A DNA stretch of 64,000 bases from Caryophanales bacterium UBA1744 (lineage in GTDB: Bacteria > Bacillota_I > Bacilli_A > RFN20 > CAG-826): positions 1 through 64,000 of the forward strand of contig DCHU01000082.1 in NCBI GenBank assembly GCA_002314915.1, written 5' to 3'. How positions within the stretch are numbered: the stretch's first letter is position 1; the number at the start of each line of letters is the position of its first letter. Shown here one piece after another: positions 54,430-63,707 of this stretch. Below the pieces are notes generated by a model. It saw only the letters and a program-made list of their open reading frames with translations, ran no database searches and had not been told where the DNA came from. A program made the translations under genes and the position numbers.

Positions 54430-54452
54430 GCCACGTAAATCGTGGCTTTTTT
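54430..54452 (+). terminator. Terminator after rpmE
   Basis: GCCACG-TAAAT-CGTGGC followed by TTTTTT. Confidence 0.85.
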
Positions 54453-54523
54453 GTTTCTTTTATCGCATATATATGTGTTAGAATTCCACCGGACAAATAT
54501 TTTGCAAGGAGGTTCCATTAGCC

Positions 54524-56131
54524 ATGAGCAAAAAATTCTATATAACTACACCTATCTATTATCCAAGCGCATCGCCACATCTTGGCCACGCTTACTGCAC
54601 AACGCTCTGCGATATTATCGCAAGAGGCAAGAGAATGAGAGGATTTGACACTTATTTCCTCACAGGCTTAGATGAGCATGGAGAAAAAATCCAAAAGAAC
54701 GCAGCCGCCAAAGGAATTACACCACAGGCATTCGTAGACGGCGTTGCAGAAACATTCACATCACTCTGGAACACAATGAAGATCTCTAACGACGACTTCA
54801 TCAGAACAACCCAGGAAAGACATGTTAAGACAGTTGAAAACATCTTCTCAAGATTCGTTGAGAATGATGATGTTTACCTCTCATCTTACAAAGGTTGGTA
54901 CTGTGTCCACGAGGAATCATATTGGACCGAAACCCAGGTCGGAGAAGAACATCTCTGCCCAGAATGCGGACGTCCAGTCGAAGAGAAAGAAGAAGGCGCA
55001 TACTTCTTCAGATGCTCAAAGTACTTGGACAGATTACTTAAGTACTATGACGAAAATCCAACATTCATCGTCCCTCTCGGAAGAAAAGCCGAGATGGTCA
55101 ACAACTTCATCAAGCCAGGACTTAATGAACTCTGTGTCACCAGAACCACGTTTGACTGGGGAATCCCTGTGAAAGAGGCTCCAGGCCACGTCATCTATGT
55201 TTGGTTAGACGCACTGACCAACTACATCACTGCTTTAGGCTACGGTCAGGAAGACGATTCACGCTTCAAGAATTACTGGGAAGACCCAGATTGCGAAGTC
55301 GTTCACGTCATCGGTGCGGATATCACTAGATTCCACACAATCTATTGGCCAATGTTCTTGGACGCAATGAATCTCAGAAAGCCAGACAAAGTCTTTGTCC
55401 ACGGCTTAATGATGATGAAGGATGGAAAGATGTCCAAATCAAAGGGCAACGTCATTCCAGTCCCACCACTCGTCGAGCACTACGGAGTCGACTCAGTCAG
55501 ATACTATCTCGCTAGAGAAATCGTTTTCGGTCAGGATGGACAGTTCACACCAGAGCAGTTCATCGAAAGATTGAATGCAGACTTATCAAACAACTTTGGA
55601 AACCTCTTAAATAGAACAGTTTCCATGATCGCCAAGTACTATGGCGGCGCAATCCCTGAATATAAGGGTGATTTAAACGATCTCGACAAGGGATTACACG
55701 ATGTCTACAACAAGACAATCGCCGCATATGAAGTCATGTCTGATGACCTTAAGGTCACAGAGAGCTATGCATCAGTTATGGAACTCGTATCTGCCGCAAA
55801 CAAATACATCGAGGAATCAGCACCTTGGGCACTCGCAAAAGACCCAGCTAAGGCAGATGAACTCGCATCATGCATGCAGCACCTCTCAAGCGTCATCTTC
55901 CTCGCAGGCATGCTTTTAAGCCCGATCTTCGTCACAAAGAGCGAGAAGGTCTTCGATCAGTTGGGCATCCCTGCTGACAAGAGAACTTACGAAAACGCAT
56001 GCACATTCGGCGCAACAGGCGGATTGACCGTCTGCAAGGGCGAGCAGCTCTTCCCAAGACTTGATGTTGCAACAGAGGTTGAATTCATCAAGAACTTAAT
56101 GGCAGCACCAAAAGAAAAGGCAGCCGCATAA
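54524..56131 (+). CDS. metG: Methionine--tRNA ligase
   Basis: The 535-residue class I synthetase has HLGH (HIGH equivalent) in PSASPHLGHAYCT, a zinc knuckle around CPECGRPV and the KMSKS loop DGKMSKSKGNV. It lacks the C-terminal tRNA-binding EMAP-like domain. AAGGAGG precedes the start. The next gene, rlmD, begins 4 nt after its stop. Confidence 0.97.
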   Translation: MSKKFYITTPIYYPSASPHLGHAYCTTLCDIIARGKRMRGFDTYFLTGLDEHGEKIQKNAAAKGITPQAFVDGVAETFTSLWNTMKISNDDFIRTTQERHVKTVENIFSRFVENDDVYLSSYKGWYCVHEESYWTETQVGEEHLCPECGRPVEEKEEGAYFFRCSKYLDRLLKYYDENPTFIVPLGRKAEMVNNFIKPGLNELCVTRTTFDWGIPVKEAPGHVIYVWLDALTNYITALGYGQEDDSRFKNYWEDPDCEVVHVIGADITRFHTIYWPMFLDAMNLRKPDKVFVHGLMMMKDGKMSKSKGNVIPVPPLVEHYGVDSVRYYLAREIVFGQDGQFTPEQFIERLNADLSNNFGNLLNRTVSMIAKYYGGAIPEYKGDLNDLDKGLHDVYNKTIAAYEVMSDDLKVTESYASVMELVSAANKYIEESAPWALAKDPAKADELASCMQHLSSVIFLAGMLLSPIFVTKSEKVFDQLGIPADKRTYENACTFGATGGLTVCKGEQLFPRLDVATEVEFIKNLMAAPKEKAAA

Positions 56132-56135
56132 AACA

Positions 56136-57500
56136 ATGAACAACCCAAAAGACACTGAAATCATCAAGACAATTTGCTTAGACCTTTCTTATGAAGGTAA
56201 AGGCGTGTGCCGTGATGGGGATAGAGTCGTGTTCGTCACAGGAATGTTTCCTGGAGACGAAGGCGATGTCGAAATCCTCTATAAGAAGAACGGTGTCTTT
56301 TTTGGTCGTATAAAAAAGTTAGATAAACTATCAGAGAATAGAATCAAGTCTGTGTGCAAAGTGTGCACCGCTTGCGGTGGATGCTCATTCCAGGCATATA
56401 GATACGATGCTCAGTTAGAGTACAAGCAAAAACTTGTCTCTGAGCAGTTCCGCAAAGTCGGACACATGGTTGTGGATGTACTTCCAACCCTTGGAATGAA
56501 AGATCCGTATCACTACAGAAACAAGGTCCAGGTTCCTTTCGGTTGGGATCAGTGGCACCAGAACATCATTTATGGTTTCTATAAAGAAGGAACTCACTAC
56601 ATCGTTAAAAATGATGATTGCTCAATCGAAGATAAACTTGGAAACAAGATAGTCTCTGAATTGTGCAAGATCATGAACGAACTTCAAATCGACCCATATG
56701 TTGAAAAGACGGGCGAAGGATATATTAGACACGCGTTGGTAAGAACGAGCAAACATTTCGACCAGAACATGTTGGTCATCGTTTCCAAATCACCATATTT
56801 CCCAAGAAAAGATAAACTCGTTGAACTTGTAAGAGAACGACTCCCAGAAGTCACGACGATTGTAGAAAACATCAACCCGGATAAGACCAACGTAATCCTC
56901 GGAGATAAAGAGAAGATTATGTGGGGTAGAGGATATATCGAAGATATTCTTTGCGGAGTCAAATTCAGAATCTCTGCGAAGAGCTTCTATCAGACAAACC
57001 CTGTCATGACTGAGATTCTTTATCAAACAGCGATGGATTTCGCCTCAATCGATCCAAATGAGGTTGTTTTCGACGCCTATTCAGGAATCGGAACGATCGG
57101 ATTGATCGCCGCGACCAAAGGCGCGAAGAACGTAACGGCAGTTGAGGTTGTATCTGAAGCTGTTAGAGACGCTGAATATAATGCGAAATCAAACAACATC
57201 GAAAACTACACCGCGATATGTGGTGATGCGACAGAATACCTAGTCGAACAAGCCAAACTTGGCGTCAAATTCGACACCATATTCATGGATCCTCCTCGCA
57301 AAGGATCTACACCCGAGTTCATTAATGCGGTTAAGACCACTAAGCCTAATAAGATTGTGTATGTGTCATGCAACCCAAGCACGCTTGCAAGAGACTGTGC
57401 TTTGCTTGTTGGTATGTATGAAATTAAAAAGGTCCAACCAGTGGATCTTTTCCCGCAAACCCCTCACGTTGAGTGTATCACGTTGCTCTGTCGAAAATAG
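56136..57500 (+). CDS. rlmD: 23S rRNA uracil-C5 methyltransferase (RlmD/RlmCD family)
   Basis: The 454-residue protein starts with a TRAM domain. The cysteine cluster (Cys74, Cys80 and Cys83 in CGGC) fits a 4Fe-4S site. The SAM domain has FDAYSGIGTIGLIAA and IFMDPPRKGS, and the catalytic Cys lies in YVSCNPSTLARDC. In Gram-positives one such enzyme methylates U747 and U1939 of 23S rRNA. No ribosome site is obvious, so translation is coupled to metG. Confidence 0.9.
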   Translation: MNNPKDTEIIKTICLDLSYEGKGVCRDGDRVVFVTGMFPGDEGDVEILYKKNGVFFGRIKKLDKLSENRIKSVCKVCTACGGCSFQAYRYDAQLEYKQKLVSEQFRKVGHMVVDVLPTLGMKDPYHYRNKVQVPFGWDQWHQNIIYGFYKEGTHYIVKNDDCSIEDKLGNKIVSELCKIMNELQIDPYVEKTGEGYIRHALVRTSKHFDQNMLVIVSKSPYFPRKDKLVELVRERLPEVTTIVENINPDKTNVILGDKEKIMWGRGYIEDILCGVKFRISAKSFYQTNPVMTEILYQTAMDFASIDPNEVVFDAYSGIGTIGLIAATKGAKNVTAVEVVSEAVRDAEYNAKSNNIENYTAICGDATEYLVEQAKLGVKFDTIFMDPPRKGSTPEFINAVKTTKPNKIVYVSCNPSTLARDCALLVGMYEIKKVQPVDLFPQTPHVECITLLCRK

Positions 57501-57782
57501 GGTGAAAACGCCAAAAAAAGCATAAAATCAAGGGTTTTGGTCAATTTGGGTTGATCAAGACTCTTTTTTCTTCTACTCTCGTTTTCGTTAAATACCCCGA
57601 AAATCTTCGGTTTTATAGTATGAGGAAACATATCAATATTTGTACAGATACATCGCATTTATGGGAACGTAGCGGCAGATAGGATCACATTCAGTATAAT
57701 TTAATGAAAAACGATAAATAATTATTGAAAAACGACTTATGATTATGATATAAATTAATTGAAGTATTATAGGAGAAACATT
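57501..57782. other. Intergenic region with weak terminator and tandem repeats
   Basis: A small hairpin, CCGAA-AATC-TTCGG plus TTTT (57597-57614), ends the rlmD unit. A tandem 21-bp repeat (57705-57725 and 57726-57746, 17 of 21 identical, core TGAAAAACGA) lies before the accessory operon. A TATAAT (57695-57700) and a TTGAAA (57725-57730) with TATAAA (57749-57754) are promoter candidates. No gene is seen. Confidence 0.55.
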
Positions 57783-58232
57783 ATGAAAATCGAAAAATAT
57801 CTGTTTCCGTTTATCTCCGTCGTCTCAATCGCAATAGGCGTATTTTTCTGCGTTTGGTATTATCCATCAGCGCTGATTGACAGCGATCATACGATCTACG
57901 GAACGATGCTTGCCCTGCATATTGCGCTGTCTATGCCTTGCTTCTGGATTGTCTATGTTTTTACGGATTTGTGGATCAGGTATTTGAATGGAGGAGCATT
58001 CACTCAGAGGACGTGTGCATTATTGAAGGCTTCATCCGTTGTTATGCTTGCTGATAGCGTGATGTTCGTCGCGTTGACATCTGTCGATATTGCCCTTTCG
58101 TGCATTTCAAACGTAATCGGGAATGTGGCGATATTGCTTTTCGGCCTAATGGTGTCTGCTGCGCTATTCGTCTTGAGAAATCACGTCCGCGCGGTAATCA
58201 AGGATAAGGAAGACTTGGAGGGCACGGTATGA
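57783..58232 (+). CDS. DUF2975 membrane protein
   Basis: The 149-residue protein has four membrane helices and the DUF2975 pattern (WIRYLNGGAFTQRTCALLK). DUF2975 genes are often paired with a short XRE-like regulator downstream, as here. Their role is not known, though they are often linked to regulatory pairs. The start MKIEKYLFPF has AGGAG upstream. Confidence 0.8.
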   Translation: MKIEKYLFPFISVVSIAIGVFFCVWYYPSALIDSDHTIYGTMLALHIALSMPCFWIVYVFTDLWIRYLNGGAFTQRTCALLKASSVVMLADSVMFVALTSVDIALSCISNVIGNVAILLFGLMVSAALFVLRNHVRAVIKDKEDLEGTV

Positions 58233-58447
58233 TTGTTGTGAATGTTGACGTGATGCTCGCAAAGAAGAAGATGAGCGTCACGGAGTTGTCGGAGAGGCTT
58301 GGCATCACAATACAGAATGTCTCGCTTTTGAAAAACGGAAAACTCAAGGCATTGAGGATATCAACCCTGGATAAGCTTTGCGAGATATTCGATTGTCAAC
58401 CAAGCGATTTGCTCGAATACAGAAAGGAAGAAGAAAATGAAAAATAA
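58229..58447 (+). CDS. XRE-family HTH regulator (YozG-like)
   Basis: The 72-residue protein is a single HTH: VMLAKKKMSVTELSERLGITIQNVSLLKNGKLKALRISTLDKLCEIFDCQPSDLLEY. It overlaps DUF2975 by 4 nt (ATGA) and the next gene by 11 nt. It probably controls the operon through the tandem repeats at 57705-57746. Confidence 0.88.
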   Translation: MIVVNVDVMLAKKKMSVTELSERLGITIQNVSLLKNGKLKALRISTLDKLCEIFDCQPSDLLEYRKEEENEK

Positions 58448-58946
58448 AGTACTACTAAAATTTGTTGGCGTTTCATTGTTGTTTTCGGCAATGTTGCTGC
58501 CTATTACATCTTGCTCATTAATAATTGGCGGAATCAAAGGCCTTACAGATAGCATTCAGGATAAATGGAATAGCAACCATGGAATAAACTTTTTCAGCAA
58601 TGACTGGGAAAGGCTTTACAATACGGGCCTCGAATACGAATATGCCGCTAGACTTTACGTATTTTCTACAAATGGAACAAGCGTTAAGGAACAGTACTTG
58701 GTTACAGAAAAGAATTCTGATTTTGAGGAAAGGTGGGATCATTGGATTAACTATATAGAAAAGCAACAAACTATAAGTGATGAGTACGATTTTTCATTCG
58801 ATGATGATTATCAATGGATGTGGTACGTTCTTAAAAAAAGTTATATGGATGATCCGGAATTTGTTAAAAAAATTTACTATTCGAGTTTACTTGCTGCATA
58901 TGTTCCGTCTACAGAACGTATTTATGCAATACAAATAATAAGTTAA
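58437..58946 (+). CDS. Predicted lipoprotein, unknown function
   Basis: The 169-residue protein has a signal sequence with lipobox ITSC (Cys26), so it is predicted to sit on the outer face of the membrane. The mature part is acidic and Tyr/Trp-rich (DYQWMWYVLKKSYMDD). I do not recognise a family. It may partner with the secreted repeat protein that follows. Confidence 0.6.
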   Translation: MKNKVLLKFVGVSLLFSAMLLPITSCSLIIGGIKGLTDSIQDKWNSNHGINFFSNDWERLYNTGLEYEYAARLYVFSTNGTSVKEQYLVTEKNSDFEERWDHWINYIEKQQTISDEYDFSFDDDYQWMWYVLKKSYMDDPEFVKKIYYSSLLAAYVPSTERIYAIQIIS

Positions 58947-58969
58947 TTCTAAGAAAGGAAATAGAGGAT

Positions 58970-60673
58970 ATGAAGAAGTATTTGGGTTTGTTGTTGTGTG
59001 CATCAATTTGCTTCAGCGGTAATGCAGCAAAGAAAAGCGAATCTGGAGAAACAAAAATCGTCACTAAAGAATTAAGAATAGCAAACAGGATTGGGAACAG
59101 TACTATTGATTCGTTGAATAATCTGTTGGACGAAAGATTAAGCGAACTTATCTCTAAAACAGAAGGAATGATAGCAATGTTGCAGAATGGAGAGGTTAGT
59201 GAAAGCGCGTCTAGGATTGGCGGGGTAAGCACACACGATGTTCTTCCTGCTTTAACTTTTCCAACCGCGACATCATTGGTTATTGATGCAATTGCTGCTT
59301 TTTCTGCAGCTGGTTATAAACTGTCTGCCGAGCTTTTGACCGTTGCTTTTGGAAACACGGATCCGGACAGGACATATGTACCGGTGTATGGTGGAAGGAT
59401 GATAACTTCCTCACAAGCAAGGGCAAAAGCCTACGATTCATTGGTGAGTGACGAATTGTTCTTCGGATACGATTTGTCTAATACAACCAACGAGAACGAT
59501 CTTTCTTTAGCGATTCATCGTGCTCCGTTTACCAAGCCGTATTCGACAAGTAAAGTAGTTAGCATTGCTGATACATACGATTTTGGTGGATTTGAGGGTC
59601 AAGATAACGGGTTCTTGAATTTCGCAAACGGAACATTTTCCATCATCCAAGATTTAGGTGTCATTACTCCATATACGGTTAACATTTCGGTAGATTTCTC
59701 AAAAGATTTGGATATATCTGTCGAATCATATTCATCTAGCACTTATTCAATCAACGTAACGAACAACACGTCGCAAAAACAATTAGTCGTTTACAACAAA
59801 AGAATGTGTAATCTCGAAGACGCTAGAAACTGGACGAACCTGACGGACATCGATTACATGTATTTAAACAGCGGTGAAAGCAGGAGCATTAACGTTTCGG
59901 AAAGAGGGACTGCGACCTCGGTTGCCTTCAGCTATGTTACGGGCTCGACTAGATACATCTCCTCAGCATTCCAACTAAATGTTGGCGGCCGACTTTCAAG
60001 AGAACAAACGTCCGTAAATCACAATTCTTACTATAACCTTGACATTATAGGTAAAGACGGCGATGAATGGATCTTGAGATACAAGAATCTCACCTCTTCA
60101 AGCGTCCCGTTAGAATATAACTCCAGGATGTGTTATCTCTCCGACGCGGAGAATTGGACCAACTTGAGGAACCTGGGCTCCTTCGTCGTAAGCCCTTATT
60201 CTGACGGCATCTTCAGAATAGAGGAGTATGGCACCGCTGGGGCGATCGCCGTCAGATACAAAATGGGCTCATACTACTATTACGTTTACGCGAACAACCT
60301 GTCTTCCGACACAACAATGTCCGCAAACAGAAGAACGGAGTATTATTACGAATACCTCTCGTTGGACAATAATGGCAAATCCGGTGGAAAGTGGAAAATA
60401 GTTATCCACAACCCAAAGTCTTATGCAATTACAGCCTACTATAATTCAAAAATGTGTTTCCAATCTGATGCGGTGAATTGGACGAATCTAAATGACGTCT
60501 TATCTGTTACTATCCCAGCCAACGGCTCCAAAGAGGTCAGTATCTCAACCAACTGGACGGCTGGCTTCATCACAACGTGTTACATCGACAACAACCACAG
60601 GGTTATAACGTGCGCGAACAGCCTATCAACATCAGGTGCGATCGCGCCTAGAAACAACGTAGTGGATTTGTAA
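58970..60673 (+). CDS. Secreted protein with three 108-residue repeats
   Basis: A 567-residue protein with a signal peptide (MKKYLGLLLCASICFSGNAA). An N-terminal region (about 25-255) is followed by three units with MC at residues 279-280, 387-388 and 495-496, a period of exactly 108. Each unit has the pattern YN-(K/S)-(R/K)-MC-x(3)-DA-x-NWTNL, followed by a likely beta-rich stretch. I recognise no known family. It lies in the same operon as an ABC-FtsX exporter, 1 nt before its start. Confidence 0.8.
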   Translation: MKKYLGLLLCASICFSGNAAKKSESGETKIVTKELRIANRIGNSTIDSLNNLLDERLSELISKTEGMIAMLQNGEVSESASRIGGVSTHDVLPALTFPTATSLVIDAIAAFSAAGYKLSAELLTVAFGNTDPDRTYVPVYGGRMITSSQARAKAYDSLVSDELFFGYDLSNTTNENDLSLAIHRAPFTKPYSTSKVVSIADTYDFGGFEGQDNGFLNFANGTFSIIQDLGVITPYTVNISVDFSKDLDISVESYSSSTYSINVTNNTSQKQLVVYNKRMCNLEDARNWTNLTDIDYMYLNSGESRSINVSERGTATSVAFSYVTGSTRYISSAFQLNVGGRLSREQTSVNHNSYYNLDIIGKDGDEWILRYKNLTSSSVPLEYNSRMCYLSDAENWTNLRNLGSFVVSPYSDGIFRIEEYGTAGAIAVRYKMGSYYYYVYANNLSSDTTMSANRRTEYYYEYLSLDNNGKSGGKWKIVIHNPKSYAITAYYNSKMCFQSDAVNWTNLNDVLSVTIPANGSKEVSISTNWTAGFITTCYIDNNHRVITCANSLSTSGAIAPRNNVVDL

Positions 60674-60674
60674 T

Positions 60675-62726
60675 ATGATTTCGTTACACAATCTAAGCAA
60701 GACTTATTCAGAAGGGAAGCCAAATCAGGTCAAAGCGCTTAAACGCATCGATCTCGAGCTGCCGGATTCTGGCCTTGTGTCGATAACGGGAAAATCAGGA
60801 TGCGGGAAGACGACGTTACTCAACCTTTTGGGAATGATTGACGTTCCGACTTCCGGAACCATAACCATATCCGGAACCGACGTAACAACCCTCAAATCCG
60901 GCGAATACGACAAGTTCAGGGCAAAAGAGATTGGATATATCTTTCAGGACTACAACCTGCTTGAGGGTTTCTCGATACTGGACAACATCTCCATCGGGTG
61001 CGAAATAACCGGCGAGAAAATCGAAAACGGAAGAGTCAGGGAAATCCTGGAGAAACTAGAGCTGCCCGCCGACGATAATTTCTTGAAGAAGAAGGCGAGG
61101 GAGCTGTCTGGCGGCCAAAAGCAAAGGGTTGCAATTGCCAGGGCTCTTTTGAGGAATTCCGGCGTCATCCTATGTGACGAGCCGACTGGTGCGCTCGACG
61201 AGGAGAACGCGAGGAACGTTTTCTCTGTCTTGAGGAAGGTTTCCAAAAACACACTCGTAATTTGTGTGACCCACGAAAAAGACTATGCGTTAGAGTATTC
61301 CGACCGCGTGATCGAGATGTCCAACGGCGAAATTGTGGGTGATACCGCGATTAATGAGGACCGCGGAAAAACTCAACCAGACAAAATAAAAGGCAGGAAA
61401 GGCGGCCTACGCCTTGTTAGCGCGACGAAGATTGCACTTGGAACGCTATTCAGAAGCAAAACCAGAATGGTGGTAGCGTGCATAACCACGCTTTTTGCGA
61501 TGCTTTTTTCGGCCATGTCCCTGAGCCTCAACCTTTACGATTCGGCGAAATTCGAGGCGAACAGCATATTGCAGAACGGCCTCCGCACGGGATTGCTCGT
61601 TGACCGAAGCATATACTCCGACGACAGCGATTCGATAATGGATGGGTTCAACTCCAATCAGATCGAGCTGGTCGACGAATTCAGCGGAGGAATGGCGTGC
61701 AAAGCCCACCTGACTTCCTTATCGATTACGATTTTCGAGCAAACCGGGCTGTCTGTTTTGTCCCACACAGAAGCGTACTATTCGGATTATTACGCAGCTT
61801 TCGGCAATGCTTGGCTGGTCGAGGTCGACGATTCGAAGATGGACTACCTTGGGATATCATTTGACGAGAGGATAGAAGATGTTGCCACGGCGCACCTTCC
61901 GGTCAGCGATGGCGAAATCGGCATAACGGATTTCTGGGCCGATTACATTGTTGAAAACGGAGTGAAAGGAGCCAAGTCGATCGCCGACGTTATCGGGATG
62001 GAGATAGACGGGAAGACGATTACCACCGTTCTTTCCACCGAAGTCCCGAAGGACTTTTTTGAGGTGTCCTATAAAAAAAGGGGGGAGACTTACTCTACCT
62101 ACCTCAAGTCCGGTTTCTATAACCCGCTCAACTGCTTCTTCGTTCCTAAAGGTTCTCTGGAATACGACAGTACGTATAACAACATGCCTAACGCATACGC
62201 CATAAACGTGAGTAACGTCAAGGCGCTAAGCAAATTGATAAAAGAAGGAACTTCATTCTCCGATGACCTAACCGTGAAATACACGATTAGGTTTATGACT
62301 GAATTCTCGAGCTTTTCGAGCATGGTTGAAAACGTGTCCTTTGTCTTGAATGATGTAGGAAGAATCGTGATACCGATCATAATAGCGTTCTCCGCCCTGA
62401 TCGTCGCCAATTTCGCGTTGGGCAACATTGACTCCATGCGCAGAGAACTAGGCCTTCTCAAGGTCCTTGGGTGCAACGTTTACAATATGTGTTCCATCGG
62501 TTTCGTTCAGTCGATGACCACATTGGTTGGGATAGGCGTGCTTTCGACGGTCGGAATATCAGCTATAGTTGCATCGTTCAATGCATATATGGGTTTGTCG
62601 ATTGTGAGCTTTGAGCCAATCGTATTGTTACTTTTGATAGCTATGGTAGTAACTTTCTCCTTCGTCTCGACGATATTCATATTCCTGAAGTACAGAAAGA
62701 AAGACGCCGTTTCTATGTTGATATAA
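60675..62726 (+). CDS. ABC transporter, fused ATPase and FtsX-type permease
   Basis: The 683-residue protein has an ATPase domain (GKSGCGKTT, LSGGQKQR, ILCDEPTGALD) and one FtsX unit with helices at about 255, 560, 615 and 650. The extracytoplasmic part lies between about 275 and 555. It closes with FSFVSTIFIFLKYRKKDAVSMLI. It resembles the transporter at 40023 but is shorter, and G+C and AGG codons are higher than in neighbours. It is the last gene of the accessory operon. Confidence 0.85.
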   Translation: MISLHNLSKTYSEGKPNQVKALKRIDLELPDSGLVSITGKSGCGKTTLLNLLGMIDVPTSGTITISGTDVTTLKSGEYDKFRAKEIGYIFQDYNLLEGFSILDNISIGCEITGEKIENGRVREILEKLELPADDNFLKKKARELSGGQKQRVAIARALLRNSGVILCDEPTGALDEENARNVFSVLRKVSKNTLVICVTHEKDYALEYSDRVIEMSNGEIVGDTAINEDRGKTQPDKIKGRKGGLRLVSATKIALGTLFRSKTRMVVACITTLFAMLFSAMSLSLNLYDSAKFEANSILQNGLRTGLLVDRSIYSDDSDSIMDGFNSNQIELVDEFSGGMACKAHLTSLSITIFEQTGLSVLSHTEAYYSDYYAAFGNAWLVEVDDSKMDYLGISFDERIEDVATAHLPVSDGEIGITDFWADYIVENGVKGAKSIADVIGMEIDGKTITTVLSTEVPKDFFEVSYKKRGETYSTYLKSGFYNPLNCFFVPKGSLEYDSTYNNMPNAYAINVSNVKALSKLIKEGTSFSDDLTVKYTIRFMTEFSSFSSMVENVSFVLNDVGRIVIPIIIAFSALIVANFALGNIDSMRRELGLLKVLGCNVYNMCSIGFVQSMTTLVGIGVLSTVGISAIVASFNAYMGLSIVSFEPIVLLLLIAMVVTFSFVSTIFIFLKYRKKDAVSMLI

Positions 62727-63020
62727 TGTAGGAACAGAGGGGACAATACACACTAGTAGAGGTTGTATGCACTATCCAGTAGACCTGTGCAAAATGAGTT
62801 CCAGTTGACATGTTCCTCGCATATGGTGCCTCGTATGTATGGACATGTTCCTTGCATGCAACCGATACACGTTGAAACTGTCGTTGAGCTGGGTTTGAAA
62901 TAGGGACGATATACAAGGAACCGCCCGATAAAAAAAACGAAGACAAAATCTTCTTTTCATCAACCATAAAATAGTGTACTTTCCAATTGGTTGTATCAGA
63001 ATAGATTCACAGGTACTCCA
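62727..63020. repeat. Intergenic region with a direct repeat and terminator
   Basis: GACATGTTCCTCGCAT (62807-62822) and GACATGTTCCTTGCAT (62842-62857) are 15 of 16 identical and 35 bp apart. A hairpin GAAGA-CAAAA-TCTTC with TTTTC (62939-62957) ends the accessory operon; the same dyad is a strong terminator in the other direction. No gene is seen. Confidence 0.5.
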
Positions 63021-63707
63021 ATGTCTGAAAACAATAGAATTAACAAAGGGTTATTGATTGCGTTTGTGGTCGTTCAACTATTGTTGACGATGCTTATTTT
63101 CGTCGCCGACTTTAACGGATTATTCGAAACCGTAGCAATTAAGTATTCAGGCATAGTGTTGTGTTTTATCGTGTCTCTGTTTGCCATCAAAGACAAGCGA
63201 TCAAGATGGGTAATTCTCGGTTTGGCCGGAACCTTGGTGGCGGATCTTTTCCTGCTTGTTTTAGATAAGTATTACTTGGTTGGTGTCATCGCATTTATCT
63301 TCGTTCAGATAATGTATTTTATATACATCAGACCAAAAAGGTGGAAGGTGTCTTTGCTTATTAGAATGGTGTTGTTTATTGTTGCGGTTCTCGTGGTTTT
63401 ATTCGGATTCAATGTTAATGATTTAACTGTGTTTTGCTCACTCTTTTACTTTGTAAACCTTGTTATGAACATGGTTGATGCGTGGATTGAGTTCAAGAAT
63501 GGATTTTTGGTGTTTGCGTTGGGCTTAACGCTATTCATCGGATGCGATGTATCGGTTGGGTTCCACAACATATCCTCATACATCACTTACTCTTCCCCGT
63601 TCATCGATAAAGTGATAGATTTTAGCCAATTTGGAATGTGGCTATTCTATCTCCCGTCCCAAACATTGATTGCACTATCCCCGTTCATTGGTAAAAAACA
63701 TGAGTAA
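63021..63707 (+). CDS. YhhN/TMEM86-like membrane protein
   Basis: A 228-residue protein with about seven membrane helices. Segments such as LGLAGTLVADLFLLVLDKYYLVGVIAFIFVQIMYFIYI and LFIGCDVSVGF suggest the YhhN (lysoplasmalogenase) fold, but the usual GD pairs are partly changed. Similarity is modest. It overlaps the next gene by 8 nt. Confidence 0.55.
   Translation: MSENNRINKGLLIAFVVVQLLLTMLIFVADFNGLFETVAIKYSGIVLCFIVSLFAIKDKRSRWVILGLAGTLVADLFLLVLDKYYLVGVIAFIFVQIMYFIYIRPKRWKVSLLIRMVLFIVAVLVVLFGFNVNDLTVFCSLFYFVNLVMNMVDAWIEFKNGFLVFALGLTLFIGCDVSVGFHNISSYITYSSPFIDKVIDFSQFGMWLFYLPSQTLIALSPFIGKKHE

Noticed and set aside
58970..59050. Lipobox in the secreted repeat protein (LLLC)
   Set aside because: The residues before the Cys do not fit a lipobox; a signal peptidase I site after GNAA is more likely.
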